Below the pieces are notes generated by a model that was given only the letters and a program-made list of their open reading frames with translations, ran no database searches and was not told the origin of the DNA. Shown here piece by piece: positions 7,728 through 18,567 of a DNA stretch of 64,000 bases (its first letter is position 1; each line of letters begins with the position of its first letter). The translations under genes and the position numbers were made by a program. Origin of the DNA: Thermotogaceae bacterium (GTDB taxonomy: Bacteria; Thermotogota; Thermotogae; Thermotogales; Thermotogaceae); assembly GCA_027077795.1 (NCBI GenBank), contig JALWTT010000009.1:124001-188000 (forward strand), given 5' to 3'.

Positions 7728-9607
7728 TTTTTCACCCTCTCCAGATATTCGACCAGGTTAGCTATATCGGCGGGACTTACTCCAGGTATTCTCATAGCCC
7801 TTCCTATGGATTCCGGTTTTATCTTGGAGAGCTTTTCTCTGGCTTCCGTTGAAAGATTTGGAACTTTGGAGTAGTCAACGCTCCCTGGTATTCCCATAGA
7901 TTCATACCTTTCGAAGATCCTTATATCATCCATCATCTTCTTTATGTACCCCTCGTACTTTATCTCTACATCCACCTCCTCGGCTATATCCCTTCTCTCT
8001 ATCGGATTTGGATCGAAGATCTTTATCATCTCGTAAGGAACCTGAGGACGTTTTAAGATTCTGTACATACTCGTTGTTTCCTTTATAGGTGATGTTCCAA
8101 GCCTTGCTAAGAGGCTGTTCAGCTTCTCAGATGGCCTAACCTTAACACTTTTAAGCCTCTCCATCTCTTCTCTCACTTTTTCCTGATCCCTTAAAACCTT
8201 CTCGTAAAACCACTTCGGAACTAGAGAAACTCTGTAGCCATATTTTGCTAATCGAAAATGAGCGTTGTCATGCCTGAGAACGAGTCGATATTCAGCCCGT
8301 GAGGTCAACAGCCTGTATGGTTCATCCACACCTTTGGTGGTGAGGTCGTCCACCAGGACTCCTATATACGATTCTGACCTTTTCAAAATCAGAGGCTTTT
8401 CACCTCGAAGCTTCAAAGCGGCGTTTATTCCCGCTAGTAATCCCTGACCGGCCGCCTCCTCGTATCCACTCGTGCCGTTTATTTGACCAGCGAAGTAGAG
8501 TCCTTCGACTATCTTCGACTCAAGGGTCGGGTAGACCTGAGTTGGATCTATGTAGTCGTATTCTATGGCGTAAGCCGGCCTCGTTATGACAGCTCTTTCG
8601 AGTCCTGGTATGGTTCTTACCATCTTTATCTGGGCTTCAAATGGAAGAGAGGTTGAGACACCATTGAGGTAGTACTCATCCGTACCGATCCCCTCAGGCT
8701 CAACGAAAACCTGATGCGAGTCCTTGTTCGGAAACTTGACCACTTTGTCCTCTATCGACGGGCAGTACCTTGGTCCTATTCCCTCTATGAGTTTCACCGA
8801 TCCGTAGAGTGGCGAGAAGTCCAAAAACATCCTTATTATCTCATGAGTCTTGTTGTTCGTTCTCGTGAGCCAGCATGGATGATCCTTTGAAAGAACTCGA
8901 GGATCGTCAAAATAGGAGAACGCCAAAGGCTCATCGGATGTATCCTGGCGTTCCATTTTGGAAAAGTCTATGGACCTTCCCAAAACTCGCGGAGGGGTTC
9001 CGGTTTTAAACCTTCCAACTTTAAATCCAAGCTCTATCAGAGAACTCGTAAGTCCTTTAGCCGGAAATTCCCCCATCCTGCCAGCTTCCATCGTGGATCT
9101 CCCTATGAATATCTTTCCCCTCAAAAATGTTCCGGTTGTTAAAATAACAGCCTTTGCGAAATACCTGTTTCCAAAGTTGTCCACAATCCCTCTGATCTTT
9201 CCCCTATCAGCTAGGAGCTTCTCGGCTATTCCAAACCTTGGAGTGATGTTTTCCTCTTTTTCAACCCTTCTTTTCATCGAGCCGGAGTATCCGCGCCGAT
9301 CCACCTGAGCCCTCAACGCTCTCACTGCGGGGCCCTTTGACGTGTTGAGCATTCTTATGTTTATCATAGTCTCGTCGGTGTTTTTGGCCATTTCACCACC
9401 GAGAACATCGATTTCTCGAACAATCACGCCCTTTGCTGGTCCTCCGATTGCAGGGTTACACGGAGGCCATGCTATCGTGTCGAGATTCCCTGTTATCAGA
9501 AGGACTCTAAATCCTATCCTAGCCGGAGCGAGTGCGGCCTCAACTCCAGCATGCCCCGCTCCAACAACTATCACGTCGTACTCAAAATCCTTCCTTATAA
9601 AAACCAC
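7724..9607 (-). CDS. mnmG: tRNA uridine-5-carboxymethylaminomethyl modification enzyme MnmG (GidA)
   Basis: 627 residues, full length for the family. The FAD-binding Rossmann motif [10 protein letters not shown] is at about 16-25, followed by the GidA signatures [17 protein letters not shown] and [12 protein letters not shown]. Works with MnmE to modify the wobble uridine of several tRNAs. The start is uncertain: GTG at 9607 overlaps its own Shine-Dalgarno (GGGAGG), and the codon eight bases after it is ATA. It heads a tight minus-strand gene string. Confidence 0.96.
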   Translation of the reverse strand: MVFIRKDFEYDVIVVGAGHAGVEAALAPARIGFRVLLITGNLDTIAWPPCNPAIGGPAKGVIVREIDVLGGEMAKNTDETMINIRMLNTSKGPAVRALRAQVDRRGYSGSMKRRVEKEENITPRFGIAEKLLADRGKIRGIVDNFGNRYFAKAVILTTGTFLRGKIFIGRSTMEAGRMGEFPAKGLTSSLIELGFKVGRFKTGTPPRVLGRSIDFSKMERQDTSDEPLAFSYFDDPRVLSKDHPCWLTRTNNKTHEIIRMFLDFSPLYGSVKLIEGIGPRYCPSIEDKVVKFPNKDSHQVFVEPEGIGTDEYYLNGVSTSLPFEAQIKMVRTIPGLERAVITRPAYAIEYDYIDPTQVYPTLESKIVEGLYFAGQINGTSGYEEAAGQGLLAGINAALKLRGEKPLILKRSESYIGVLVDDLTTKGVDEPYRLLTSRAEYRLVLRHDNAHFRLAKYGYRVSLVPKWFYEKVLRDQEKVREEMERLKSVKVRPSEKLNSLLARLGTSPIKETTSMYRILKRPQVPYEMIKIFDPNPIERRDIAEEVDVEIKYEGYIKKMMDDIRIFERYESMGIPGSVDYSKVPNLSTEAREKLSKIKPESIGRAMRIPGVSPADIANLVEYLERVKK

Positions 9608-9660
9608 CTCCCACTCGCACTGGATTTTAACACCTGGTATACTTTCGTGGGGGCGGTATT

Positions 9661-10302
9661 GTGGCGAAGATTTTGGTTGTTGACGCCGAGAGGAACGCCA
9701 GAACTCTGGTGAAGAGAATACTAGAAGGGGAAGGGCATAAGGTCATGACCTTTGCAAGTGCAGATGAGGCCAGGGAGGAGATCTGGGCGACGTCCTCTGG
9801 AGGGAAGAAAAGTGGTTTTGATCTAGTCATAACGGATATAAAAATCTCTGGAGGGTCCGGGATAGATCTGATAAGGGAGATAAACACATCGGGAATAAAC
9901 ATTCCCGTACTCGTGACAGGAGGGGCCGTTCCACCGGAGGCTGTGGCTAGTGCTATGAAGGCTGGGGCTGTTGATTTCCTCTCAAAACCGTTCTCAGAGA
10001 GCGACCTCCTTGAAAAGGTGAACACGATCCTGAACATGGAAAAGGATACATTTGGGAAACTTGAAAGGAGAGCTAAAGAGCTTCTTGAAATGGGAAACTT
10101 AGTTTTAGCGGACAAAGTGGTGAAACAGATGTTTTCCATAAATCCGTCTTCCCCAGTTCCTCACTACCTTTACTACCGACTGCTGAGGGTAAGGGGAAAT
10201 GAAAACTTAGCCGTTAAACATTTAAAGTGTGCACTCGAATTTGATCCTAAGTACCAACCGGCACTTGAGGAGATGAAGAGATTGGGGGAGGAGAAAAGGT
10301 GA
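9661..10302 (+). CDS. Response regulator receiver protein with TPR-like C-terminus
   Basis: 213 residues, GTG start. Receiver domain at 1-130: I-L-V-V-D at the first strand (only one of the usual two acidic residues there, followed by A-E), phosphoacceptor Asp in V-I-T-D-I-K, a Thr in L-V-T-G-G, and the invariant Lys in L-S-K-P-F. The C-terminal 80 residues form helices resembling two tetratricopeptide repeats rather than a DNA-binding domain, so a protein-contact output is likely. The stop overlaps the start of the next gene, an unknown protein that may be its partner. No kinase is adjacent on this strand. Confidence 0.8.
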   Translation: MAKILVVDAERNARTLVKRILEGEGHKVMTFASADEAREEIWATSSGGKKSGFDLVITDIKISGGSGIDLIREINTSGINIPVLVTGGAVPPEAVASAMKAGAVDFLSKPFSESDLLEKVNTILNMEKDTFGKLERRAKELLEMGNLVLADKVVKQMFSINPSSPVPHYLYYRLLRVRGNENLAVKHLKCALEFDPKYQPALEEMKRLGEEKR

Positions 10303-11063
10303 AAGTGTTTGTTGAGGTTTTCTCAGAAGACAGAAATTTTGGAATGTTTCAGTACGATGCAAGCCAAAGGAAAAAGATCAGAGATCTGGAAAGATTCATA
10401 ACGAAGGACATAGCTGGGGACGAGTTCAGAAGGATAACACTCGTTGAAGATTTCATGAGATCGATCTTCTCAAATCCTCTGACAATTCCTCTGAAAATTT
10501 GTGATGAAGCAAAGATCCTCCCGGCCTTGCAGGAAAACGGGAAGATCCGGCTAAACTTTCTATTTGAAAGATCTCCTCTCGTTTTCAGAGTATCCTTCGA
10601 GAATCCAGAAAAAGAAGAAGCGGATTTTGAAGAGATCAGAAGAAGGATGTACTCTTCAGGCCACTATGTTGGGATGTACGCAACTCCAGATATCGATATA
10701 AGCGAACTAACAGAGTTCGTGAATAAGAGGAAAAGACTCATCGACACATCAGATGTTCCAGAAAACTTGTTCCTCGTATTCAGGATGAAGAAGAAAAACT
10801 CTTCAAAATCATACTCCAGGGATTCACACTTTTTGGATGTGGTGCTTGACATCTTCAAATCCCTCGGGCTTGAGGAGGATGCGTTTTTCAAAGTCTTCAA
10901 GGGCAAGAAGGACGAATGTTTGCTTGTTATGGAGTACCCTCCTTATGCGGTTTTCGATGGGTTCTCTTACACACTTTTGGGGGAGGTTGTGAAAGCTTTC
11001 AAAGGGGAATTCATCCTGGATTACAACGACGAGAAGGAAATAATCGTAACTTTGGCAAAGTGA
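10299..11063 (+). CDS. Protein of unknown function
   Basis: 254 residues, GTG start overlapping the response regulator stop. No signal peptide, membrane helix or catalytic motif is recognised. The sequence alternates charged helices with strands: an early region rich in R, K and D, then a run of E and K near residue 107. The C-terminal third, from about residue 170, has a compact alpha/beta look. Translational coupling to the TPR-type response regulator suggests it is that protein's partner or target, but nothing in the sequence shows what it does. Confidence 0.7.
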   Translation: MKVFVEVFSEDRNFGMFQYDASQRKKIRDLERFITKDIAGDEFRRITLVEDFMRSIFSNPLTIPLKICDEAKILPALQENGKIRLNFLFERSPLVFRVSFENPEKEEADFEEIRRRMYSSGHYVGMYATPDIDISELTEFVNKRKRLIDTSDVPENLFLVFRMKKKNSSKSYSRDSHFLDVVLDIFKSLGLEEDAFFKVFKGKKDECLLVMEYPPYAVFDGFSYTLLGEVVKAFKGEFILDYNDEKEIIVTLAK

Positions 11064-11185
11064 ATTTAAAAGGCTTTGCATCTTTTATAAAGATCTCCTT
11101 TGCCAAGCAGCGTGTGGTAAAAATTCATCGGCACGCAGATTAGGGAAAGCAAGCTGCTCGAAGGAGAAGGTCCTTTTTAAGGCCC

Positions 11186-12343
11186 TTAAGCTGTTTCCAT
11201 CATTTCGTTAATCTTCTTGATCTGCTCTATCGTGTAAACTGGTGGTGAGGGTATCCCGTTGAAATTCGTTCCGTACTCCACCGTGTAAGCTCCGGAGTTT
11301 ATGAACAAAGCCTTATCCCCGATCGTCGTATTCTCCGGAAGCTCGATCTCATCGTATATCACATCGACGCTGTCACACGTCGGGCCAGCTAAAGTGAAAA
11401 TCTTCTTCGGGAATTCTTCCTTTCCGTAAACGACTACTTCGTAGCGGAAATTCTCTATAGTTTCCATAAGACCATGGAAAACTCCAGCATCTATGTAAAT
11501 CCAATCTTTCCCGAGTCTTCTGGATCTGAGAACGACGCTGCTGACCAAAATCCCGGCATCTCCGACCATGTACCTTCCAGGCTCTGTTGCTATCAAAACG
11601 CCGCTACCTATGTATTTTCTCGTTGATTCCACGATCACAGAAGCGATCTCTTCGACGCTTGGTATCGGTTTTGTGTGCCTTACGGGCCATCCTCCACCCG
11701 TGTTGAGAAAATCCAAAATTATGTGATGCTCTTTCGCAGCCTTTATGAAAACTTTCGAAGCGTCTTTTATCGCTATCTCCCAGTTCTTCGGATTGTAGTT
11801 CTGAGATCCAACGTGAAAGCTAACACCTATCGGTTTGAGACCGCGAAAACGTGCCCAATCGACGAGTTCGACCGCGTGATCTACATCGGTTCCGAACTTT
11901 CCAGATAGCGGCCAGTCGCTCTCAAGACCGCTCGTGTGTATCCTCACAAAGACTCTCGATCTTGGAGCAACTCTGGCAATTTTATCTATCTCCATCTCGC
12001 TGTCGACCGCAAAGAGATCTATTCCCATCGTATAAGCCGTGTCTATGTCCTCAATCCTTTTTATGGTGTTTCCAAAACTCATCTTGTCCGGTCTGACTCC
12101 AAGCTTTATTAGCTTCATTATCTCCCCTATCGACGCGACATCAAAAGAAGATCCTTCTCTTTTAAGGTGTTTCAGAATTTCTACGTGCGAATTGGCTTTA
12201 ACTGCGTAGTATACGACGACATCACCAGAGAAGGCCTGAACGAGCCTTTTGTAGTTCTTTGCAGCTTTTTTTGGATCTACCACAAGATAAGGCGTCTTGA
12301 GTATATCCAGACTATCCTCCAAAAGTGGAGGGAGACTCATCAC
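11186..12343 (-). CDS. PLP-dependent ornithine/lysine decarboxylase, fold type III
   Basis: 385 residues. PLP Lys in Y-Y-A-V-K-A-N-S near residue 48; S-F-H-V-G-S-Q around 180; glycine loop G-G-G-W-P; T-E-P-G-R-Y-M near 260; substrate-binding G-P-T-C-D-S with catalytic Cys at about 332; and N-S-G-A-Y-T near the end. The C-D-S-x-D pattern fits ornithine/lysine decarboxylases rather than diaminopimelate decarboxylase. Product would be putrescine or cadaverine for polyamine synthesis. The start overlaps the tsf stop, so it is translated from the EF-Ts message. The choice between ornithine and lysine cannot be made here. Confidence 0.85.
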   Translation of the reverse strand: MMSLPPLLEDSLDILKTPYLVVDPKKAAKNYKRLVQAFSGDVVVYYAVKANSHVEILKHLKREGSSFDVASIGEIMKLIKLGVRPDKMSFGNTIKRIEDIDTAYTMGIDLFAVDSEMEIDKIARVAPRSRVFVRIHTSGLESDWPLSGKFGTDVDHAVELVDWARFRGLKPIGVSFHVGSQNYNPKNWEIAIKDASKVFIKAAKEHHIILDFLNTGGGWPVRHTKPIPSVEEIASVIVESTRKYIGSGVLIATEPGRYMVGDAGILVSSVVLRSRRLGKDWIYIDAGVFHGLMETIENFRYEVVVYGKEEFPKKIFTLAGPTCDSVDVIYDEIELPENTTIGDKALFINSGAYTVEYGTNFNGIPSPPVYTIEQIKKINEMMETA

Positions 12344-12936
12344 TCAACACCTACCTCCAGCCTTACGAACCTCGATACCCTTATGTTCTCTCCTATCTTT
12401 CCTATCGCTTCCGTTATTATATCATTGACCTTTTTCTTATCGTCGAAAATGTAATCCTGCTCAAGGAGGCAGTTCTCCTGGAAGAATTTCTCAAGTTTTC
12501 CTTCGATTATCTTCTCAATGACGTTCTCAGGCTTTCCACTGTTCTTGAGCTGCTCTCTGTAGATCTCCTTCTCTTTCTCTATGACTTCCTGGGGAACATC
12601 TTCTCTTGAGACCCATCTCGGACTCATAGCTGCGACCTGCTTCGCCAGGTTGTAAGCGAGCTCTTTGAACTCATCGGTTCTCGCAACAAAATCGGTCTCG
12701 CAGTTAAGCTCAAGAAGAACTCCTATTCTCCCGTTGAAGTGAACGTAGGAAGTTATGATACCTTCACCCGTCGCTCTTCCAGCCTTCTTAGCGGCTTTAG
12801 CGGCTCCCCTCTTTCTGAGTATCTCTATAGCCTTGTCGAAATCCCCATCAGCCTCCTGGAGCGCCTTCTTGCAGTCCATCATCCCTGCGCCAGTCATATC
12901 TCTGAGCTTTTTCACCATCTGAGCGGTGATCTTCAT
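12340..12936 (-). CDS. tsf: Translation elongation factor Ts
   Basis: 198 residues. The N-terminal UBA-like module [20 protein letters not shown] is diagnostic, with D-C-K-K-A-L after it. The core [10 protein letters not shown] contacts EF-Tu. An AAGGAGGG site precedes the ATG at 12936; a longer frame upstream runs through the promoter and is not used. rpsB, the usual partner, is absent; the decarboxylase gene follows instead. Confidence 0.96.
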   Translation of the reverse strand: MKITAQMVKKLRDMTGAGMMDCKKALQEADGDFDKAIEILRKRGAAKAAKKAGRATGEGIITSYVHFNGRIGVLLELNCETDFVARTDEFKELAYNLAKQVAAMSPRWVSREDVPQEVIEKEKEIYREQLKNSGKPENVIEKIIEGKLEKFFQENCLLEQDYIFDDKKKVNDIITEAIGKIGENIRVSRFVRLEVGVE

Positions 12937-12974
12937 CCGTTCATCCCTCCTTGAGATTTTTCTCGATCCGCTGT

Positions 12975-13003
12975 AATATAGCATAACCAAAAGGATTTGG
13001 CAA
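12975..13003 (-). promoter_or_regulatory. Sigma-70-type promoter of tsf
   Basis: On the minus strand: TTGCCA, 17 bases, TATATT, about 38 bases before the tsf start codon. Both boxes and the spacing fit the housekeeping consensus. Confidence 0.65.
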
Positions 13004-13035
13004 AGGGAGAAATTGCCCCGTTCGGAGGGATTTCC

Positions 13036-14028
13036 TTGAAGGAATTACCAAAAGTTTCCGTAGTCATTCCAGTTCGAAACGAAGAAAATTTCGTAGGGAA
13101 AGTCTTGGATTCCATTCTAAATAACGATTACCCAAAAGAAAATCTTGAAATTCTCGTAGTGGATGGAATGAGTGAAGATAAAACGCGCGAAATCGTGAAA
13201 AGCTATTCAGAGAAATATTCTTTCATCAAACTTATTGACAATCCTCACAGATACACTCCCCATGCCTTGAATATAGGAATTGACAACATGAGTGGAGAAA
13301 TCATGATGATTGCAGGAGCGCATACCACATACTCAGAGAATTACATATCAGAGTGCGTTAAGACAATTCAGAATGGATATGATGTAGCTGGTGGTGTCAT
13401 GGTAACTCTGCCAAGATCAAACAATCCAAAAGCCATCGCAATAGCAAGAGTTTTATCACATCCTTTTGGAACAGGCGCTAAATACAGAACAAGAGAAGTG
13501 AAGAGAGTAGAAGAAGTCGACACGGTAGCGTATGCGCTTTACAAGAAAGAAATTTTTGACAAGGTAGGAAAATTCAACGAAAATCTCATAAGGAATCAAG
13601 ACATAGAGATGAACTTGAGAATAAGAAGAAACGGCGGGAAAATAGCCTTAGTTCCAAATGCAAAAAGCTACTACTACGCAAGGGATACTTTTAAAGCGTT
13701 GTGGAAGAACAACTTTGAAAACGGATATTGGGTTATAAAATCCACCAAATACGCAGAAATGCCGTTTTCTGTAAGGCATCTTGTTCCGCTGATGTTTGTG
13801 ATGTTTTTGATACTCGGATCAATTTTGTCCTTGTTTTCAATGATGGCAAGATTCATATTTCTTTCCATCTTGGCGTTGTATTTTCTTATAATATTGATAT
13901 CATCAGCAGGAATAGGGATCAAGGAAAAATCGTTTGAGGTATTTCTATACTCACTTGTGGTTTTCGTAGTCCTTCATATGGCGTATGGGGTGGGATCGAT
14001 AAAAGGCTTGATATTTTACAGGAGGTAG
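13036..14028 (+). CDS. Family 2 glycosyltransferase, membrane-anchored
   Basis: About 330 residues. GT2 nucleotide-sugar fold: [10 protein letters not shown] at the start and V-V-D-G-M-S-E-D at residues 40-50. The segment that usually holds the DxD/DAH metal motif reads A-G-A-H-T-T. The base motif is N-Q-D-I-E-M-N. Three C-terminal membrane helices (about 240-325) resemble ExoA-type polymer enzymes. The start is TTG at 13036, six bases after GGAGGG; the longer frame from 12997 overlaps the tsf promoter. First gene of the polysaccharide island. Confidence 0.85.
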   Translation: MKELPKVSVVIPVRNEENFVGKVLDSILNNDYPKENLEILVVDGMSEDKTREIVKSYSEKYSFIKLIDNPHRYTPHALNIGIDNMSGEIMMIAGAHTTYSENYISECVKTIQNGYDVAGGVMVTLPRSNNPKAIAIARVLSHPFGTGAKYRTREVKRVEEVDTVAYALYKKEIFDKVGKFNENLIRNQDIEMNLRIRRNGGKIALVPNAKSYYYARDTFKALWKNNFENGYWVIKSTKYAEMPFSVRHLVPLMFVMFLILGSILSLFSMMARFIFLSILALYFLIILISSAGIGIKEKSFEVFLYSLVVFVVLHMAYGVGSIKGLIFYRR

Positions 14029-14032
14029 TCAA

Positions 14033-15127
14033 ATGAAAATATGTGTAGCCACAGATGTACACCCGCCAGATGATCAGAGAATAGTAAAGGAGATCAGAAG
14101 TCTTTTAAAATTGGGAAAGATCTGTTACATACATCCGGAAAAAGGCATAGAGAACCTGAAAGTAGAGCATTATGAAATACCAAAATACTACCCCAGATTT
14201 AAAAGAATTCTCAGAGGTCCAAAAGACATTTACAAAGTTGCAAAAGAAATTTCACCTGATTTCTTTCACTTCCACGATCCAGAGCTTATTCCAACCGGTG
14301 TAAAACTTGCAAAGCAAGGAATCAAAGTTATATACGATGTCCATGAGAATTATCCTGCTGTGATCTTGACAAAGAATTGGATTCCGAAATGGATAAGAAA
14401 AGTCGTTTCCAAACTGTTTGAAATGTACGAAAACTGGGCTGTGAAACATTTCTACGGAGTTGTAGTAGTGACAGAAAATATGTGTGAAAGATTTTCAAAG
14501 TACACAAGGTGTGCACTTGTTCCAAACTATCCTGATTTGAAGGATTTTGAGGGGCTGAAAAAGATTGACAGAAATGATAGCAGGGTTCGGTTCATATACG
14601 TTGGTTCGATAGATGAGGACAGGGCCATTGTTGAAATGATGGAAGCATTTAGGAAGGTTAGAGAAAAACTAGACTATGTTGAGTTTTATATGGTAGGACC
14701 CATATTTTCTCAGAAACTTGAAAGTTTCATAAGAAGTTTTAATGTTCCGGGATTTGTCTATCATCCGCGTGTTCCGCATAGGAGAGCTCTTGAAATGGTC
14801 GCTCAAAGTGATGTTGGAATGATTATAATTCATAGAAATCCCAGCAAAGAGATATCATCGCCTGTAAAACTTTTTGAGTACACTTACTTTGGATTACCAG
14901 TGATAGCGTCGGATTTTGAATATTGGAGGAAAACATTGCTAAACTATGAATGTGTTTATTATGTTGATCCAGAGAGCGTAGAGCAAATAGCGAATGTTAT
15001 GGTACATGCTGCCGAATCATTTAAGAAAAGGGAAGAGCATGATTGCGGAATGCTAAAGTATACATGGAGTGTAGCAGAAGAAGGCTTAATAAGCCTTTAC
15101 TTTGAAAAGGAGACGAAAGGTCTATGA
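14033..15127 (+). CDS. Family 4-like glycosyltransferase
   Basis: 364 residues, GT-B fold. N-terminal domain with F-H-F-H-D-P-E-L near residue 80 and Y-D-V-H-E-N-Y near 100. C-terminal nucleotide-sugar domain with R-F-I-Y-V-G-S near 187 and the family signature S-P-V-K-L-F-E-Y-T-Y-F-G-L-P-V-I-A-S at about 280. AGGAGG lies just before the ATG, and the stop overlaps the next glycosyltransferase. Adds one sugar during assembly of a surface polysaccharide; donor and acceptor unknown. Confidence 0.88.
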   Translation: MKICVATDVHPPDDQRIVKEIRSLLKLGKICYIHPEKGIENLKVEHYEIPKYYPRFKRILRGPKDIYKVAKEISPDFFHFHDPELIPTGVKLAKQGIKVIYDVHENYPAVILTKNWIPKWIRKVVSKLFEMYENWAVKHFYGVVVVTENMCERFSKYTRCALVPNYPDLKDFEGLKKIDRNDSRVRFIYVGSIDEDRAIVEMMEAFRKVREKLDYVEFYMVGPIFSQKLESFIRSFNVPGFVYHPRVPHRRALEMVAQSDVGMIIIHRNPSKEISSPVKLFEYTYFGLPVIASDFEYWRKTLLNYECVYYVDPESVEQIANVMVHAAESFKKREEHDCGMLKYTWSVAEEGLISLYFEKETKGL

Positions 15128-16251
15128 AAATACTTGTAGTCGGTTACGAACATCCGATGTGTGATAAAAGAACTAAAAGAAGTGTAAAAGCACTTTCGAA
15201 AGTCTTTTCTGAGGTTTATTATCAGTTTATGGTTAGAAGGCAAGACAGTTTTTCCTGCTCGAAGGAGTTTGGGGATAATGTCAGACTTATTTCTACATAT
15301 CATCCAGGTAAGAGTAAGGATCCTATTAGATGGCTCATAAAATGGAAGAAATTTGACAGAAAATTATGGAATATGATAGATAAAATATCTCCTGATTACG
15401 TTTATTTTCATAATATCCCATTTACTATTGAGAAATTATTCAAACTTTCTAAAAGTAGAGGGATAGGTTTAATCCACGAAGCGCATGAAATAATTCCAGA
15501 TGTTTTCTTCAGAGGGATACTTCCAGATTTTCTTGAGAAGAAGATCAAATCTTTTGTATGGAACAGATATAAAGTAGTCCTGTCACTTTCTGACAAGCTA
15601 ATCTTCGTTTCCCGAGAGTCTGCTGAATATGTTTTAAGGAAGGAAAATTTAGAGAAGGAGTACTTTATACTGCCAAATTTGGCTGAGTATATTACAGATC
15701 CGAAGCCTATTGGTGAACGGAAGAAAAGAGTAGTAATAGTTGGAGGTACAGAGAGGAGAGTACCTTGTGAATATTTGGAAGCTTTAAAGAATGCTGGATA
15801 TTGCATAGTAACAATAGGTAAAATTAAAACCTCTGAAAACTGTTATGAAGGAATTGTCAATAAGGATTTTTTGCCCTATAGCAAAATGATGACTGAGATA
15901 TCTCAGTCCTTATTTAGCTTAATTTCTTTTCTTTCGTCAAGAGATAAGAGTTTTAAGTTTTTCTCAAATCATGTATATTCTCTTCCAAATAAACTTTATG
16001 ATTCCCTAGCAGCAGGTACTCCTGTTTTAGTGCATTCGTACTTTAAGTCTATTTCTAAACTGGTTAGGGAAGATCAGGTTGGGATAATCTTTGATAATCC
16101 AGAAGATCTTTACAGAAAAATTTCAGAGGTGGATGAGATATATTACAATAAAATGTTAGAGAACATTAAGGGGAATTCCGAGAAATACTACTGGAATAAG
16201 AAGTGGGAAGAAGACTACCTAGAATTTCTTTTTCCATTTGAGGGGCGATAA
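15124..16251 (+). CDS. Glycosyltransferase, GT4-like
   Basis: 375 residues, ATG start overlapping the previous stop. The N-terminal half has Y-V-Y-F-H-N-I-P and H-E-A-H-E, as in GT-B enzymes. The C-terminal half carries L-P-N-K-L-Y-D-S-L-A-A-G-T-P-V-L, the nucleotide-sugar site of GT4 enzymes. The coding strand is richer in A and T than the housekeeping genes around the island, which hints at horizontal gain. Specificity unknown. Confidence 0.82.
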   Translation: MKILVVGYEHPMCDKRTKRSVKALSKVFSEVYYQFMVRRQDSFSCSKEFGDNVRLISTYHPGKSKDPIRWLIKWKKFDRKLWNMIDKISPDYVYFHNIPFTIEKLFKLSKSRGIGLIHEAHEIIPDVFFRGILPDFLEKKIKSFVWNRYKVVLSLSDKLIFVSRESAEYVLRKENLEKEYFILPNLAEYITDPKPIGERKKRVVIVGGTERRVPCEYLEALKNAGYCIVTIGKIKTSENCYEGIVNKDFLPYSKMMTEISQSLFSLISFLSSRDKSFKFFSNHVYSLPNKLYDSLAAGTPVLVHSYFKSISKLVREDQVGIIFDNPEDLYRKISEVDEIYYNKMLENIKGNSEKYYWNKKWEEDYLEFLFPFEGR

Positions 16252-16252
16252 G

Positions 16253-17653
16253 ATGAATTCAATAAAAAGAGCAGTGGATTTATTCAATATTGGTAGTTAT
16301 AACAAAGCTTTATCCTTATTCAAAGAAGTAATAAGCACTCAACCATCTGAAGAAAAGATCGCTCTCTACTATATTTGCTTGATATACAGGAAGTTAAAAA
16401 AATGGAGTTTAGCCAAGAGTAGCTCCCTTATCTATATCAAAAAATATGGTTTTAACTGGAAGGTAGCAGAGATATTGGGTGATGTGTTTCACTTTGAGGG
16501 AGATTACAAGATAGCTAAAAGATGGTACAGATCAGCTTTAGGAGGCCAAGAGATGAGTTCGAGCGATAAGAGAAGAATATCTGAAAAACTAGAAGTAGCA
16601 AACCTGGAGGAAAAGCAAAAAAAGCATCAACTGAAGTTATCTCTTGTAGTTGTTGAAGGAACAGACAATTTCACGGATGATTTAGTAGAGAGATTGAGTC
16701 AAGGTAATCTATGGGTGAGAAAGTTTGTAATCCCAAGAAATAAGGCGGTAATGCTTTCTAGAACTTTTAAACTGTTTTCCTCTAGTAGCATTAAAAAAAT
16801 GGTTTACGAAATGGTGGGACGTTTGTCGTCTCTCAGGAAGGCTCTGAAATGGGGAGATGTCATTTGGGTAGAATGGGCAAATTACCTCGCGGTTGTTGCG
16901 AGTCACATAAAGCCGAAGAAAAAAAAGATGTTTATAAGACTTCATAGCTACGAAATATTCACGGATTATCCTATGGATATAGATTGGAGAGGTATTGATA
17001 AGCTTATATTCGTAGCACCGCATATAGAGGAGATATTTTTTGAGAGATTCCCAGGTTTAAAGGAGGTCATTAGAGATACTGAAGTAGTATTCAATGGACT
17101 TAATTTAAATGAGATACCATTCGATGATAGAAAACCAGGATATGACATAGCTTGGGTGGCGCACATCAACTACAAAAAAGCTCCTGAATTATCTTTGCAG
17201 GTGATAAAAAAGCTTGTAGAGAAGAATGCCGAATACAAGTTACATATAGCAGGAGATTTTCAAGATCCGAGATACGATGTTTACATGAGGCATTTAGTGA
17301 GATACATGGATTTGGAAAAAAACGTTTTGTTTTACGGATGGGTGGATGATATGGAGGAATTTTGGAGGAATAAGAATTATCTGCTCTCTACAAGCCTTCA
17401 TGAAGGGCATCCGTACAACATAATGGAGGCCATGGCTCGTGGTATAAAGCCTGTTATTCATTGGTTCAGGGGAGCAGATGAACTTTACAGCAGAGATTGG
17501 TTGTTTGCAACTGTTGATGATGCTGTAAAGATAATTACATCGGGCAGTTATGATTCTCGTAAATATAGAGACCATGTTATTCATAGAGGATGGACGTTGG
17601 AAGATCAGGTTAGAAGTTTTAAAGATTTAATATATAACTTGATTAATCATTGA
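16253..17653 (+). CDS. TPR-glycosyltransferase fusion protein
   Basis: About 466 residues. Residues 1-130 are helical pairs typical of tetratricopeptide repeats (A-L-S-L-F-K-E-V and similar). The rest is a GT-B transferase with W-V-A-H-I-N near residue 300, H-I-A-G-D-F, and S-L-H-E-G-H-P-Y-N-I-M-E-A-M-A-R-G, the GT4 donor site. Start ATG at 16253 preceded by GAGGGG; a TTG 15 bases earlier would swallow that site. Last of four glycosyltransferases in a row; ends 20 bases from a convergent methyltransferase gene. Confidence 0.82.
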   Translation: MNSIKRAVDLFNIGSYNKALSLFKEVISTQPSEEKIALYYICLIYRKLKKWSLAKSSSLIYIKKYGFNWKVAEILGDVFHFEGDYKIAKRWYRSALGGQEMSSSDKRRISEKLEVANLEEKQKKHQLKLSLVVVEGTDNFTDDLVERLSQGNLWVRKFVIPRNKAVMLSRTFKLFSSSSIKKMVYEMVGRLSSLRKALKWGDVIWVEWANYLAVVASHIKPKKKKMFIRLHSYEIFTDYPMDIDWRGIDKLIFVAPHIEEIFFERFPGLKEVIRDTEVVFNGLNLNEIPFDDRKPGYDIAWVAHINYKKAPELSLQVIKKLVEKNAEYKLHIAGDFQDPRYDVYMRHLVRYMDLEKNVLFYGWVDDMEEFWRNKNYLLSTSLHEGHPYNIMEAMARGIKPVIHWFRGADELYSRDWLFATVDDAVKIITSGSYDSRKYRDHVIHRGWTLEDQVRSFKDLIYNLINH

Positions 17654-17673
17654 TAAAGCGTGATTATCGCTGC

Positions 17674-18489
17674 TTACTTAGCTATTATTATAACAGTATC
17701 TCTGAACAGAGGATTTTTACATTTCCTAAAGCTTCTCTTCCTATATCTGTCGATCATCAAGATTCCTCTAATATTGAATCCGGATATTGTTATTATTTTC
17801 GATAGTGTATAGGGAGAAAACCAATACCTGTGATCAGTGTTGTTTACTTCCAGATTTTTCTTGGCATTGACAAAATTTTCAATTCTTAAGGCGTTTGGAG
17901 CGGATACTATTAACTCTTTGAACCTAAGATTATCTTTCACGGATTTTAGAAATGATATTGGATTGTCGACATGCTCGATTACATCAAGAATTAACACAGC
18001 ATCCCATACTTTATCAATCTCTTTAGGTATTTCATCAACATTTTCAATATTTCCACAATACACATTTGGAATGTTATAAGTTCGTTTTACGTATTCAACT
18101 GCCATGCAATTCAAATCTACGCCGAATGCTTCCTTTGCTGAATTCATGATGTGGAGGTGAAACCACCCATCATTTTTAATTTTTTTGTCGATAATTTCAG
18201 GATGATCTGCAAATCCTATGTGAAGAACTTTTTTATTTCTAACATAGTCACTTATGAATTCCTTCAAGTCAAGATAATCATTTGAGGGTATCTTTAATGC
18301 AAGTCCACTGCTGAATTTTTTCCCTGACAGATATTCGGAGGCTTTTGTAATTTCTACGGGATTTAGTTTGCTCGATCCAGGACGTCGTAGAGCAACATAT
18401 ATTTTGTATAATTTAGAGATTAAGAGGGTTGCGAGCTCACACTCATGATGATTCAAGTAGTTTTTAACATGTTTCTTTATCTTAGCCAA
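17674..18489 (-). CDS. SAM-dependent methyltransferase, class I
   Basis: About 271 residues. Motif I region V-L-H-I-G-F-A-D-H-P (a variant of the glycine loop), acidic G-V-D-L-N for SAM ribose, and motif post-I L-I-L-D-V-I-E-H-V-D-N-P, which is typical of UbiG/Methyltransf_23-like enzymes that methylate small molecules or sugars. The ATG at 18489 follows GGAGG by eight bases. A longer frame to 18558 would begin in the promoter. Transcribed against the rest of the cluster. Confidence 0.8.
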   Translation of the reverse strand: MAKIKKHVKNYLNHHECELATLLISKLYKIYVALRRPGSSKLNPVEITKASEYLSGKKFSSGLALKIPSNDYLDLKEFISDYVRNKKVLHIGFADHPEIIDKKIKNDGWFHLHIMNSAKEAFGVDLNCMAVEYVKRTYNIPNVYCGNIENVDEIPKEIDKVWDAVLILDVIEHVDNPISFLKSVKDNLRFKELIVSAPNALRIENFVNAKKNLEVNNTDHRYWFSPYTLSKIITISGFNIRGILMIDRYRKRSFRKCKNPLFRDTVIIIAK

Positions 18490-18529
18490 CATATCCATTT
18501 CCTCCACATAATCTGGCTTTACAGGTGAG

Positions 18530-18558
18530 AGTATACCATCCTGAAATCCCTCAGCCAA
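18530..18558 (-). promoter_or_regulatory. Promoter of the methyltransferase gene
   Basis: On the minus strand: TTGGCT, exactly 17 bases, TATACT, about 40 bases before the chosen ATG. The match to consensus settles the start choice, because the longer reading frame begins at the -35 box. It lies next to the left end of the IS3 remnant. Confidence 0.6.
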
Positions 18559-18567
18559 TCATTAAGA

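Noticed and set aside
9627-10139. 170-codon minus-strand frame opposite the response regulator
   Set aside because: Ser/Pro-rich antisense of a well-supported receiver domain gene.
11064-11185. Possible structured RNA or terminator between convergent genes
   Set aside because: Only imperfect short pairings (AAGGTCC with GGCCCTT) could be found; nothing strong enough to annotate.
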